Assembly (NCBI RefSeq): GCF_000719555.1
Contig: NZ_JOGX01000027.1
Location: 1-64,000 of the forward strand
Source: Streptomyces sp. NRRL F-5727
Lineage (GTDB): Bacteria > Actinomycetota > Actinomycetes > Streptomycetales > Streptomycetaceae
Length of the DNA: 64,000 bases
Reading direction: 5' to 3'
Shown one piece after another: positions 43,115 to 50,798 of the stretch (positions are counted from its first letter, which is position 1; the number at the start of each line of letters is the position of its first letter). The notes beneath the pieces were generated by a model. That model did not search any database. It was not told where the DNA came from and worked only from the letters and a program-made list of their open reading frames with translations. The position numbers were made by a program, and so were the translations under genes.

Positions 43115-43405
43115 ATGTGTGGAGCACCGATCGGCGGCCCCGACGTCAGCACGCTCAAGCCCGGCGAGACGGCCATCCAGGGCCAGGTGACCAAGGACGG
43201 CGAGCCCGTCACCGGTTACGTCCGCCTCCTGGACTCCTCCGGCGAGTTCACGGCCGAGGTCCCCACCTCCGCCACCGGCCAGTTCCGCTTCTACGCGGCC
43301 ACCGGCGAGTGGACCCTCCGCGCCCTCGTCCCCGGCGCCCAGGCCGACCGCAAGGTCGTCGTCACCGAGACGGGCAGCCTGACGGACGTCGCCATCGCCG
43401 TCTAG
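43115..43405 (+). CDS. DUF1416 (SseC-like) protein
   Basis: 96-residue protein beginning MCGAPIGGPD, with a cysteine at position 2, then a transthyretin/carboxypeptidase-regulatory-like beta sandwich (QGQVTKDGEPVTGYVRLLD ... WTLRALVPGAQADRKV). It is encoded directly after rhodanese genes in Actinobacteria (SseC of mycobacteria) and is presumed to help sulfur transfer. The real biochemical role is unknown. Confidence 0.93.
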   Translation: MCGAPIGGPDVSTLKPGETAIQGQVTKDGEPVTGYVRLLDSSGEFTAEVPTSATGQFRFYAATGEWTLRALVPGAQADRKVVVTETGSLTDVAIAV

Positions 43406-43519
43406 TCCCTCACGCGCCCCTCGCACCGCTCGGCGCCAGGGGCGCCTCCCGGGCTTCGCGCCGCTGCGCCGGCCTCCGTCCGTCGGAGCCGGTGCGGCGG
43501 GAAGCCTCGCCCACTGGCC

Positions 43520-43565
43520 GAAGGGCCGCACATTTCTGGGGGTTGGACGCCCTGTGCGGCCCTTC
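43520..43565 (+). terminator. Large hairpin after the cysA-DUF1416 operon
   Basis: A perfect 13-bp inverted repeat (43520-43532 with 43553-43565) with a 20-nt loop. A second, bulged hairpin lies just before it (about 43464-43495). Together they separate the sulfur operon from the TnpB-like gene. Confidence 0.7.
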
Positions 43566-43660
43566 GTGCCGTTCCCGGTCCGATGATTCGATCGACCGTG
43601 TGACCTTCGTGCGCCCGGCTCGTTGAGATGTTCGACGAGCGGGTGATCGGGGGTGAGGGC

Positions 43661-45394
43661 ATGGCCGAGCGTTCGGCGTCCGGCCTGCGGGTGCTCGCTC
43701 CGCCGCGTGTGGTCGTCCCGACCGGTGCGCTGACCGTGCGGACCCGGCTGCGGCTGTCGGACCGTGACGCCGTGATCCTTCGTGAGCTGGCGCAGTACCT
43801 TTCCCGGCTCGCCGCCCGCGACCTGGCTGAGCGGGTGGCCTTGGGCGCCCGCCACACCGCCGCCGACTTCGCCCGCCGCAAGCGCGAGCTGACGGCCCTC
43901 ACCTCCTCCCGGTGGGCGGGCACGATCACCCGTCGTTCGAACGAGCAATGGCAGCTGGCCCGAAGGGCGCAGGCGGCCCACCTCACGCAACTCGCCGCCG
44001 AGATCGAAGCGATCGAAAGGCGGCTCGTCGCGCCTGTCGGCAGGCGCGACGAAGCCACTCGAGCCAAGGGCTACCCGACGCGGCGCGTGCGCGCGGCCAA
44101 GCAGCAGCGGCTTCAGGTCCTTCGGGCGCGCGTGTCCCGGGTCGCGGCGGACGCTGCGGCAGGGCGGGTCCACGTCGTGCGCGGGGGCAGGGATCTGCTG
44201 CACAGCCGTCTCCATCTGGACCGGTCGGGGTGGACGCTGGAGCAATGGCACGACCGCTGGTGGCAGGCGCGGAACCGGATCGAGGCGGACGGCGAGGCCG
44301 GGAAGACGTACGGGAACCAGTCTCTGAGGGTGGGACCGGACGGCGTCGTCGTGGTGAAGCTTCCTCCGTCGCTTGCCGAGAGGCACCGGGAGCACTGTGA
44401 CCGCTTCGGCCGCTACACCCTGGACGCCCGCTGTCGCTTCGCCTACCGGGCCGAAGAGTGGCGGGCTCAGGTCGAGGCGCACCGGGCGGTCGGTTACACC
44501 GTCCGGTTCGACGGCGGCCGCTGTTATCTGGCCGCCTCGTTCACGCCGGTGGAAGCCGGACCGCCGAGGGGCCCGAACGATGAGCCGCTGATGGCGTCGG
44601 CGCTGGCCGGCGGGGTGCTGGGAATCGACCAGAACGTGGACCATCTCGCCGTCTGGCGGCTGGACGCGCACGGGAACCCGGTGGGGCGACCTGTCCGGAT
44701 CGACGCTGATGACCGAGGGCCGGCGTCCCGGCGTGACGCGCAGGTGAGACGGGTCTGCAGCGAACTCATCGGGGCGGCCAGGAGGGTCGGCGTGACGGCC
44801 CTGGTCGTCGAGGACCTCGGGTTCGACACCGGCCGGGAGCGGCGCGGGTGGGCAGGGCGGGCGGGGCGGCGACTCCGGTCGTTGGTGGCCGGCACGCCCA
44901 CTGCGCGTTTCGTTTCCCGGCTGGTGGCCATGGCCCACAGGGCCGGGCTGGCGGTGATCGTGGTGGATCCCGCGTACACGAGCCGGTGGGGTGCGCAGCA
45001 CTGGCAGCGGAGTACGAGTACGACACGAGTGAAGACGTCCCGGCACGAGGCTTCGGCCGTCGTGATCGGGAGGCGCGGCCAGGGGCTGGGCGCGCGGCGC
45101 AGGGCAGAGAAGTCCGTACCCCGCGGGAAGACGGAAGAGGTCGGGCGGTCGCGCGCCGAGGCGCGCCGCCAGGCTGGTACGGAGAGCCATCGCCCGGCCG
45201 CGCACGACAGTGGACCCGGTTTCCTCCGCGCGCAGAGGACCGCCGACCGTCCGGAGGACGGCGCACGGGATGCGCCCCGCCGACGGACGCGGACAGCGGT
45301 CCAGGCTGCCCAGGACCGTTCGGGGCAGCCCGCCGGGAGCGCATTCATCCCGGTGACCAGGGACGGTTGGACGCCATCACCAGGACCGACTTGA
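43661..45394 (+). CDS. Large TnpB-related (IS200/IS605 accessory-like) RuvC-domain protein
   Basis: 577-residue protein from ATG 43661 (ribosome site GGGGGTGAG); ATG 43628 is an alternative adding 11 residues. A helical, Arg-rich N-terminal half leads to a RuvC-like fold: RuvC-I Asp323 in VLGIDQNVDHLAVW, RuvC-II Glu384 in LVVEDLGF, then VIVVDPAYTSRWGAQHW. The CxxC zinc finger of TnpB is absent (WGAQHW instead) and the RuvC-III position reads RHEASAVVIGRRG, with His462/Glu463 where TnpB has Asp. No TnpA is present. It may be a decayed or domesticated relative of the RNA-guided TnpB nucleases. The basic tail after 475 is low complexity. Confidence 0.75.
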   Translation: MAERSASGLRVLAPPRVVVPTGALTVRTRLRLSDRDAVILRELAQYLSRLAARDLAERVALGARHTAADFARRKRELTALTSSRWAGTITRRSNEQWQLARRAQAAHLTQLAAEIEAIERRLVAPVGRRDEATRAKGYPTRRVRAAKQQRLQVLRARVSRVAADAAAGRVHVVRGGRDLLHSRLHLDRSGWTLEQWHDRWWQARNRIEADGEAGKTYGNQSLRVGPDGVVVVKLPPSLAERHREHCDRFGRYTLDARCRFAYRAEEWRAQVEAHRAVGYTVRFDGGRCYLAASFTPVEAGPPRGPNDEPLMASALAGGVLGIDQNVDHLAVWRLDAHGNPVGRPVRIDADDRGPASRRDAQVRRVCSELIGAARRVGVTALVVEDLGFDTGRERRGWAGRAGRRLRSLVAGTPTARFVSRLVAMAHRAGLAVIVVDPAYTSRWGAQHWQRSTSTTRVKTSRHEASAVVIGRRGQGLGARRRAEKSVPRGKTEEVGRSRAEARRQAGTESHRPAAHDSGPGFLRAQRTADRPEDGARDAPRRRTRTAVQAAQDRSGQPAGSAFIPVTRDGWTPSPGPT

Positions 45395-45448
45395 GGCACG
45401 GTCCTTCGGCTTCTTTCCGGGTCCGGGGTGCGGTCGTACGCTGAAGGT

Positions 45449-45709
45449 GTGTACGCACGGCGTCGGCGCGTCTACTTCTGGATGATGGGTGCCTGCCTGG
45501 TGCTTTTCGTGGGCGCCTGGGCCGTCGTGCGGCTGTTCTCGATGCCCGTCGCCATCGGGATGTGCGTCGTCGCCATGGTCATCCCGCCGGTCGCCGCGAT
45601 GGTGGCGAACCGGCGGGGGCCCGAGGACCGGTGGTGGGACGACCCGTCCGGCGACCGGCAGTCCGACGAGTGGTGGGACGAGCTCGACGGGAAGAAGCGC
45701 CGGGAGTAG
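45449..45709 (+). CDS. DUF3099 membrane protein
   Basis: 86-residue protein from GTG 45449 (VYARRRRVYFWMMG). Two membrane helices (about 9-30 and 34-55) are followed by the conserved tail NRRGPEDRWWDDPSGD...SDEWWDELDG typical of DUF3099. TACGCT at 45434-45439 suggests a near-leaderless transcript. Function is unknown. Confidence 0.87.
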   Translation: MYARRRRVYFWMMGACLVLFVGAWAVVRLFSMPVAIGMCVVAMVIPPVAAMVANRRGPEDRWWDDPSGDRQSDEWWDELDGKKRRE

Positions 45710-45722
45710 CGGCGGCGGGGCG

Positions 45723-46223
45723 TCAGCGAAACCAGGCGCGGGACTCCGGCTGGTTGGGGCGGACCAGGGCCAGGATCGTCAGGCCGGTCCAGGCGATCGC
45801 GAAGATCGACACGCCGAACACCAGATACCCGAACGGCAGCGACACCCAGCCGTAGGCGAGGGCCGAGATCCGTACGCCCGGCAGTCGGGTGGGGAACCTG
45901 ACCGCGGTGGCCACGCCCCAGCCGGCCACCGCCATGAACAGGACGCCGTAGAACTCGACCGTGCCCGAGTGGAGCTCCGGCGCGTCGTCCTCCCACATCC
46001 GCGCCGCGATCTCGGCGCTGTGGGTGAGCACCCAGACGGCGAGCAGGGCCTGCAGGCCGGCCAGCACCATCAGCAGTGTGCGGAGACCGCGTACCGGCGG
46101 GGGCATCGGCACGCCGCCCGGGGGGTACGGGGGGAGGTCGGGCGGCTGCGCGGGCCCGCCGCCCGCCCGGGCGCGGTCCCACGGCCGCTCGTCGTCGGGC
46201 CGTCCTGTGCCGTTCCGCTCCAC
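45723..46223 (-). CDS. Membrane protein, unknown function
   Basis: 166-residue protein from GTG 46223 (VERNGTGRPDD); upstream in-frame starts at 46265 are possible. A Pro/Gly/Arg-rich N-terminal tail of about 45 residues precedes four membrane helices (GLRTLLMVLAGLQALLAVWVL, VEFYGVLFMAVAGWGVATAV, ISALAYGWVSLPFGYLVFG, IFAIAWTGLTILALV). It is convergent with DUF3099 (13-nt gap). No family assigned. Confidence 0.75.
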   Translation of the reverse strand: MERNGTGRPDDERPWDRARAGGGPAQPPDLPPYPPGGVPMPPPVRGLRTLLMVLAGLQALLAVWVLTHSAEIAARMWEDDAPELHSGTVEFYGVLFMAVAGWGVATAVRFPTRLPGVRISALAYGWVSLPFGYLVFGVSIFAIAWTGLTILALVRPNQPESRAWFR

Positions 46224-46357
46224 CGTGGCCTCCCCCGCCTCGCCCGGAACCGCCTGCGCACGCACGTGTGCGCCATGGTGGGCGATCCGCCGGGAGGAGT
46301 CCAGGGGGAGTTCAGGGGGAGTTCAGGCCGGGATCCGTACCCGAACCGGCGGCGGGA

Positions 46358-46720
46358 TCAGTAGACGAGGGCCTGGGTGTCGTCGGCCAGGGCCTCCTGG
46401 ACGAAGACCTGGGCACCGGCGATGCGGACGCCGTCCAGGACGTCCTTCTCGGTGATCTCGCGGCGGGCCGCGCACTGCGTGCACAGGGTGATCCGGCCGG
46501 CCGCCAGGATCGAGTCGACGAGGTCCGGCAGCGGCGCCGCGTGCGGCAGCTCGAACTCGGCCGCCCTGCCGGGGAGGGCGAACCAGGAGGACTCGCCGGT
46601 CAGCCAGAGCGACACCTCGACACCGCTCGCGACGGCGACGGCCGCCACGGTGAATGCCTGGGAGCAGCGTTCGGGGGCGTCGGCCCCGGCGGTCACCTTG
46701 ATCACGAGCTTCTTGGCCAT
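46358..46720 (-). CDS. DsrE-like sulfur-relay family protein
   Basis: 120-residue protein from ATG 46720 (MAKKLVIKVTAGAD). The Rossmann-like DsrE/DsrF pattern is seen: an initial strand, ERCSQAFTVAAVAVASGVEVSLWLTGESSWF, and the cysteine pair in ITLCTQCAARREI where DsrE proteins carry the reactive cysteine. It probably binds or transfers sulfur, but the partner is not identifiable. AACTGTAATG-rich sequence upstream may hold the promoter. Confidence 0.85.
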   Translation of the reverse strand: MAKKLVIKVTAGADAPERCSQAFTVAAVAVASGVEVSLWLTGESSWFALPGRAAEFELPHAAPLPDLVDSILAAGRITLCTQCAARREITEKDVLDGVRIAGAQVFVQEALADDTQALVY

Positions 46721-46825
46721 ATACCGAACTGTAATGCGAGGGGCTGCAACTTCATGCACCCCTCACGGGTCAGGTGGGTGCGCGGATATCGGAATCCGCC
46801 CTTCTAGTCTCGTGGGGGGACTGTC

Positions 46826-47629
46826 TTGGAAGCCACGGAAGCGGTCGAACCCGCTCAGAACACCCCGGCGCCCACGCCGGACCCCGGCGTGGAACCGTCC
46901 GCCCGGTCGGCTCCGCGCCGCCGCCGGACCGGCCGGACGATCGCGCTCATCGCCGTCGCCGCCGTCATCGGCCTCGTCGGCGGCACGGCCGTCGGCTACG
47001 GCGTACAGGCGCAGCGCGAGCCGGTCGCCCTGGCGCCGCTGAACCAGCCCGGCCTGGTCTACCCGGCGAAGTCCCTGCCGAAGGATCAGGAGCCGGCGCC
47101 GCTCGCGGCCTCCCAGGACCGACAGGCGAAGGCCCAGGGCGACCTGCGGAAGCTGCTGCTGCCGCGGCCGGAGGGGGCGAAGGCCCGTGACTGGGACGGC
47201 TGGGTGCCGCTGTACGAGTACGCGCAGGACTACGGGCTCCCCGGCTCGGCCCTCCAGTTCCAGCTGGAGCAGGGCATCCGGCGCGTCGCGGCCCGCTCCT
47301 GGGAGACGGGCGACCGGGTCGTCACCGTGGAGCTGGTCCAGTTCCGGCCGGGCTCGGAGATCGGCGCCCTGGCGTTCGTCGAGGACCAGCAGGACTTCGC
47401 GGCCCGCGACGACGAAGCCGGCTACGACGGCGACGCCGTGAAGGGCTCGACCAACGGCCGTACCTACGTCTACCCCGTGCACCGGGAGGCGGGCTACCTG
47501 GACCTCTACGAGGCGCGGGCCTACGTCCAGCGCGGTGACATCGCCGTCGCCGTCGCCATCTTCGACACACGCAAGATCGCCAAGAAGGACATCCGTTCTC
47601 TGGCCGAGCGGCAGCTGGGGCGCCTGTGA
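46826..47629 (+). CDS. Single-pass membrane protein, first of a paralogous trio
   Basis: 267-residue protein from TTG 46826 behind GGGGGGA; TAGTCT (46805-46810) is a likely -10. A Pro/Ala-rich cytoplasmic tail ends in RRRRTGR, followed by one helix (about 38-60) and an extracytoplasmic domain with DLRKLLLPRPEGA and LQFQLEQGIRRVAARSW. The domain shares the pattern (L/I)xRLLLPxP with the next two proteins. The stop overlaps the next start by 4 nt. No known family recognised. Confidence 0.82.
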   Translation: MEATEAVEPAQNTPAPTPDPGVEPSARSAPRRRRTGRTIALIAVAAVIGLVGGTAVGYGVQAQREPVALAPLNQPGLVYPAKSLPKDQEPAPLAASQDRQAKAQGDLRKLLLPRPEGAKARDWDGWVPLYEYAQDYGLPGSALQFQLEQGIRRVAARSWETGDRVVTVELVQFRPGSEIGALAFVEDQQDFAARDDEAGYDGDAVKGSTNGRTYVYPVHREAGYLDLYEARAYVQRGDIAVAVAIFDTRKIAKKDIRSLAERQLGRL

Positions 47630-48525
47630 ACGACACGACGAACGACACGACGAACGACACGACGAACGACACGGCGGACGACCGTCCGAACGACGCGGCG
47701 GACGCGAACCGGACCGTCGAGGCCGGCGCCGTCGCCGACGGCGCGGAGCGCCCCGCCGGCCGGCGCCGCGGGCGCCGGATCCTGCGGAACGCGCTGGTGG
47801 GCCTGGCCGTGCTCGGCACCGTCGGCGGCGGCGTCGCCTACACCGCCGTCACCGTCGACCGCGCCGACCGCACGGCCCCGACCGTCGCCTGGGCGGAGCC
47901 GACGCCGCGCGTCGCATCCGACGACCCGGCCGAGGACGTCGACCGGGGGCGCGCCTCCACCCCGCTGAGCAGGCTCCTCCTGCCCACGCCGTTCGGCTAC
48001 CGGCTGGGCTCGGACGTCGAGGGGTACGGCAACGACGCCGAGGTGGGCGCCGAGGAGGCCGAGGCCCTCCTCAAGCAGGCCGGCAAGGGCCTCTACGGCA
48101 AGAAGCGCCGGGCCTGGGAGAAGGAGGTCGACAAGCTCGGCCTCCAGGGCCTGGCCATGCGCACGTACGCCGGCTACGACGGCGACGTCCAGGTCGAGGT
48201 CTCCGTCATGCGCATGAAGCAGAAGAAGCTGATCCGCTCCTTCTTCGAGCGGGAGCGGGAGTTCGCGGACTACGCCGAGCTGCGCCCGGGCCCGCGGATC
48301 AAGGGGTACGAGCGCACGGCCTCCTGCTACCACCTGCCGAAGCTCACCGAGGGCGACGAGGAGTACCTGGACGCGCAGCTGCTCGGCCTGTCCTGCACCG
48401 CGTACGACGGCGAGGTGCTGGTCTCCGTCATGGCGTACGCGACCGCGCCCGGCTTCGACAAGGACGTGGCCAAGCTCGTCGCGTCCCAGCTCAAGCACAT
48501 CGCATCCCCGGGGGAGTACGTATGA
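47626..48525 (+). CDS. Single-pass membrane protein, second of the trio
   Basis: 299-residue protein from GTG 47626, coupled by a GTGA overlap. The N-terminus is four tandem NDTT-type repeats coded by a 12-bp DNA repeat, then a basic stretch (GRRRGRRILR), one helix (about 55-75) and an extracytoplasmic domain starting LSRLLLPTPFGYRLG. It has two Cys (ASCYHLP, LSCTAYDG) that could form a disulfide. Function unknown; paralogous to its neighbours by layout and the shared LLLP motif. Confidence 0.82.
   Translation: MNDTTNDTTNDTTNDTADDRPNDAADANRTVEAGAVADGAERPAGRRRGRRILRNALVGLAVLGTVGGGVAYTAVTVDRADRTAPTVAWAEPTPRVASDDPAEDVDRGRASTPLSRLLLPTPFGYRLGSDVEGYGNDAEVGAEEAEALLKQAGKGLYGKKRRAWEKEVDKLGLQGLAMRTYAGYDGDVQVEVSVMRMKQKKLIRSFFEREREFADYAELRPGPRIKGYERTASCYHLPKLTEGDEEYLDAQLLGLSCTAYDGEVLVSVMAYATAPGFDKDVAKLVASQLKHIASPGEYV
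47629..47676 (+). repeat. 12-bp tandem repeat, four copies, in coding sequence
   Basis: AACGACACGACG is repeated three times exactly and a fourth time with one change (AACGACACGGCG). It encodes NDTT units at the cytoplasmic N-terminus of the second trio protein. In-frame length change is likely between strains. Confidence 0.95.
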
Positions 48526-49484
48526 CAGGGCAGCTCACGGACGAGCGCGCGGAGCCGTCGGACCCGACACCGGTGGTGGCGCCGGACCCGGCACCCGCGG
48601 CGGCGGCCCCGGACCCGACACCCTCGGCGGCGGCCCCTGACCCGGCACCGGACCCGACACCCGACACGACACTCGCCCCGATACCGGACGCGGCCGCCGG
48701 GCAGCCGCCCGCCGGGCCCTCCCGGCGGCGGCGGGTGCTGTGGGCGGTCGCCCGCTGGACGGCGGCGGTCGCGGTCCTCGGCGGCGTCGGCACGGGCACG
48801 GCCCTGGGGATCATCTCCCTCGACCGGAACGAGGTGCCCGGTCTCGCCACCGAGAGCGACGGCCGCTGGGAGTACCCGGCGCTCTCGCTGCCGGCCCTGC
48901 CGGTCGACCGCCCGCGCCCCTTCACCGGCTCGAACGACGCCGAGATCCACTACGCCGACATCCGGCGGCTGCTGCTGCCCGAGCCCGCGGGGGCGACCCC
49001 CGACACCCGGCTGACCGGCGGCTTCGTCTCCACGGAGGCGTACCTCGGGCTGTACGGCGAGGAGTTCCGCGGCGAGATGCGGCAGGCGCTCGCCGACTCC
49101 GCCCTGCGGCACATCGCCGCACGGGGCTGGACGATGCCGGACGGCACCCGCAGCAGCGTCCACGTGCTGCGCTTCGCCTCGGTGGCGTACGCCCAGCAGT
49201 TCGAGGACGAGGTGATCCGCGGCGGCTACTCCACCCACGGCGTGAAGACGCTGCCGACCGGGGTGGAGCTGGTGCAGCCGGACGACTTCCCGGGGGACAT
49301 CGAGGTGCCGGACGTGCGGATCTCCGCCTACCGCGAGGAGCAGCCGTACGGCCCCGAGCAGACCCGGGTCGCCTACATCCAGGCCGGCGACAGCCTCGCG
49401 GTCGTCACCCAGACCCGGAAGGGCGGGGCCGCCGAGGTCCCGTTCCGGCAGACCGTGACCCTGCAGGCGCAGCTGCTCGGCTGA
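48522..49484 (+). CDS. Single-pass membrane protein, third of the trio
   Basis: 320-residue protein from ATG 48522, coupled by an ATGA overlap. A long Ala/Pro/Asp-Pro-Thr cytoplasmic tail (to about 65) precedes SRRRRVLW, one helix (about 75-97) and an extracytoplasmic domain with DIRRLLLPEPAGATP and MRQALADSALRHIAARGW, similar in order to the first protein (LEQGIRRVAARSW). Function unknown. Confidence 0.82.
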   Translation: MTGQLTDERAEPSDPTPVVAPDPAPAAAAPDPTPSAAAPDPAPDPTPDTTLAPIPDAAAGQPPAGPSRRRRVLWAVARWTAAVAVLGGVGTGTALGIISLDRNEVPGLATESDGRWEYPALSLPALPVDRPRPFTGSNDAEIHYADIRRLLLPEPAGATPDTRLTGGFVSTEAYLGLYGEEFRGEMRQALADSALRHIAARGWTMPDGTRSSVHVLRFASVAYAQQFEDEVIRGGYSTHGVKTLPTGVELVQPDDFPGDIEVPDVRISAYREEQPYGPEQTRVAYIQAGDSLAVVTQTRKGGAAEVPFRQTVTLQAQLLG

Positions 49485-49584
49485 CGGTCCCGCAGAGACC
49501 CACCTCACCGCGTGGGCCGGGCCCCCGCCCACTAAGCTGGGGTCCGGCCCGTTCCGCCTTCACCGCTCAGCCGAGGAGCACCCT

Positions 49585-49683
49585 GTGATCGTTTTCTTCG
49601 AGACCCTGCTGGTCCTGGTCGCCGTCGGCGTGCTCGCCTTCACCGGTCTGGCCGTGAAGAAGCTGTACCAGGGCCAGCGCTGA
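49585..49683 (+). CDS. 32-residue single-helix membrane peptide
   Basis: GTG 49585 behind GAGGAGC starts a peptide (MIVFFETLLVLVAVGVLAF...) that is almost one hydrophobic helix followed by KKLYQGQR. The clean ribosome site, a TAAGCT element at about 49532-49537 and the Streptomyces-like layout support it as a real small gene. Function unknown. Confidence 0.7.
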   Translation: MIVFFETLLVLVAVGVLAFTGLAVKKLYQGQR

Positions 49684-49738
49684 CCGTCCGGTCCGTCCTC
49701 GTTCACCGATCCCCCTTCACAGATCGTCTGAGTCGCTC

Positions 49739-50311
49739 ATGATCCAGATCCCGTCCGACCTCAACCCGGACCTCGTCCCGCTCGCGTTCCTCCTCGGGAC
49801 GTGGGAGGGCGCCGGCGTCTCCGACTTCCCGGGCGCCGAGAAGTGCAACTTCGGCCAGTCCGTGACCTTCAGCCACGACGGCCGGGACTTCCTGGAGTAC
49901 CACTCGCACTCCTGGGTCCTCGACCAGGACGGCAACAAGGTCCGCCCGCTGGAGAGCGAGAGCGGCTTCTGGCGGATCGACAAGGACCGCAAGGTCGAGG
50001 TCGTGATGGTCCGCGACGACGGCGTCGTCGAGGTCTGGTACGGCGAGCTCGCCGACCAGAAGCCGCAGATCGACCTGGCCACCGACGCCGTGGCCCGTAC
50101 CGCCGCCTCCGGCCCGTACACGGGCGGCAAGCGGCTCTACGGCTACGTGAAGAGCGACCTCATGTGGGTCGGCGAGAAGGCGACCCCCGAGGTCCCGCTC
50201 CGCCCCTACATGTCGGCCCACCTGAAGAAGGTCGTCACCCCGGAAGAGGTCGCCGAGATGGCGCGCAACCTTCCGGACATGCCGGACGACGGCATCGCCT
50301 TCTTCAAGTAG
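49739..50311 (+). CDS. Nitrobindin-like heme-binding beta-barrel protein
   Basis: 190-residue protein of the nitrobindin/THAP4 family (older name FABP family). The N-terminal signature LLGTWEGAG is clear and the rest is beta-strand rich (VTFSHDGRDFLEYHSHSW, GFWRIDKDRKVEVVMV). The C-terminal SAHLKKV region includes a His that could be the proximal heme ligand. Family members bind ferric heme and isomerise peroxynitrite; actual activity here is inferred. nur follows 40 nt downstream. Confidence 0.9.
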   Translation: MIQIPSDLNPDLVPLAFLLGTWEGAGVSDFPGAEKCNFGQSVTFSHDGRDFLEYHSHSWVLDQDGNKVRPLESESGFWRIDKDRKVEVVMVRDDGVVEVWYGELADQKPQIDLATDAVARTAASGPYTGGKRLYGYVKSDLMWVGEKATPEVPLRPYMSAHLKKVVTPEEVAEMARNLPDMPDDGIAFFK

Positions 50312-50351
50312 GACCACCGGTGACGCGCCGCGCCCTCCTACACTGGGGGGC

Positions 50352-50789
50352 GTGGTGAGCACCGACTGGAAGAGCGACCTGCGGCAGCGTGGTTACCGGC
50401 TGACGCCGCAGCGGCAGCTTGTGCTGGAGGCGGTGGACGCGCTGGAGCACGCCACGCCCGACGACATCCTCGTCGAGGTGCGCAGGACCGCCTCCGGGGT
50501 GAACATCTCCACCGTGTACCGGACCCTGGAGCTCCTGGAGGAGCTCGGGCTGGTCAGTCACGCGCATCTGGGGCACGGGGCCCCGACCTATCACCTCGCG
50601 GACCGGCACCACCATCTGCACCTGGTGTGCCGGGACTGCTCGGAGGTGATCGAGGCGGACGTCGAGGTGGCCGCCGAGTTCACCGGGAAGCTCCGGGAGA
50701 CCTTCGGCTTCGAGACCGACATGAAGCACTTCGCGATCTTCGGGCTGTGTGCCGGGTGCTCGCGGAAGGCCGCCGCCGCGGAGTCGTAG
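50352..50789 (+). CDS. nur: Nickel-responsive Fur-family regulator Nur
   Basis: 145-residue Fur-family repressor nearly identical in pattern to Streptomyces Nur. The nickel-site ligands His70, His72 and His126 are present (SHAHLGHG, MKHFAIF), as are the second-site residues His33, His86, His88 and His90 (DRHHHLHLVC). CxxC at 93-96 and 133-136 are retained. With nickel it represses nickel uptake and the iron superoxide dismutase gene. No nickel transporter gene is adjacent. Confidence 0.96.
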   Translation: MVSTDWKSDLRQRGYRLTPQRQLVLEAVDALEHATPDDILVEVRRTASGVNISTVYRTLELLEELGLVSHAHLGHGAPTYHLADRHHHLHLVCRDCSEVIEADVEVAAEFTGKLRETFGFETDMKHFAIFGLCAGCSRKAAAAES

Positions 50790-50798
50790 GCTTTTCCC

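Noticed and set aside
41936..45205. 1089-codon open frame on the minus strand
   Set aside because: Antisense to the leader peptide, cysA, DUF1416 and the TnpB-like gene; low-complexity translation.
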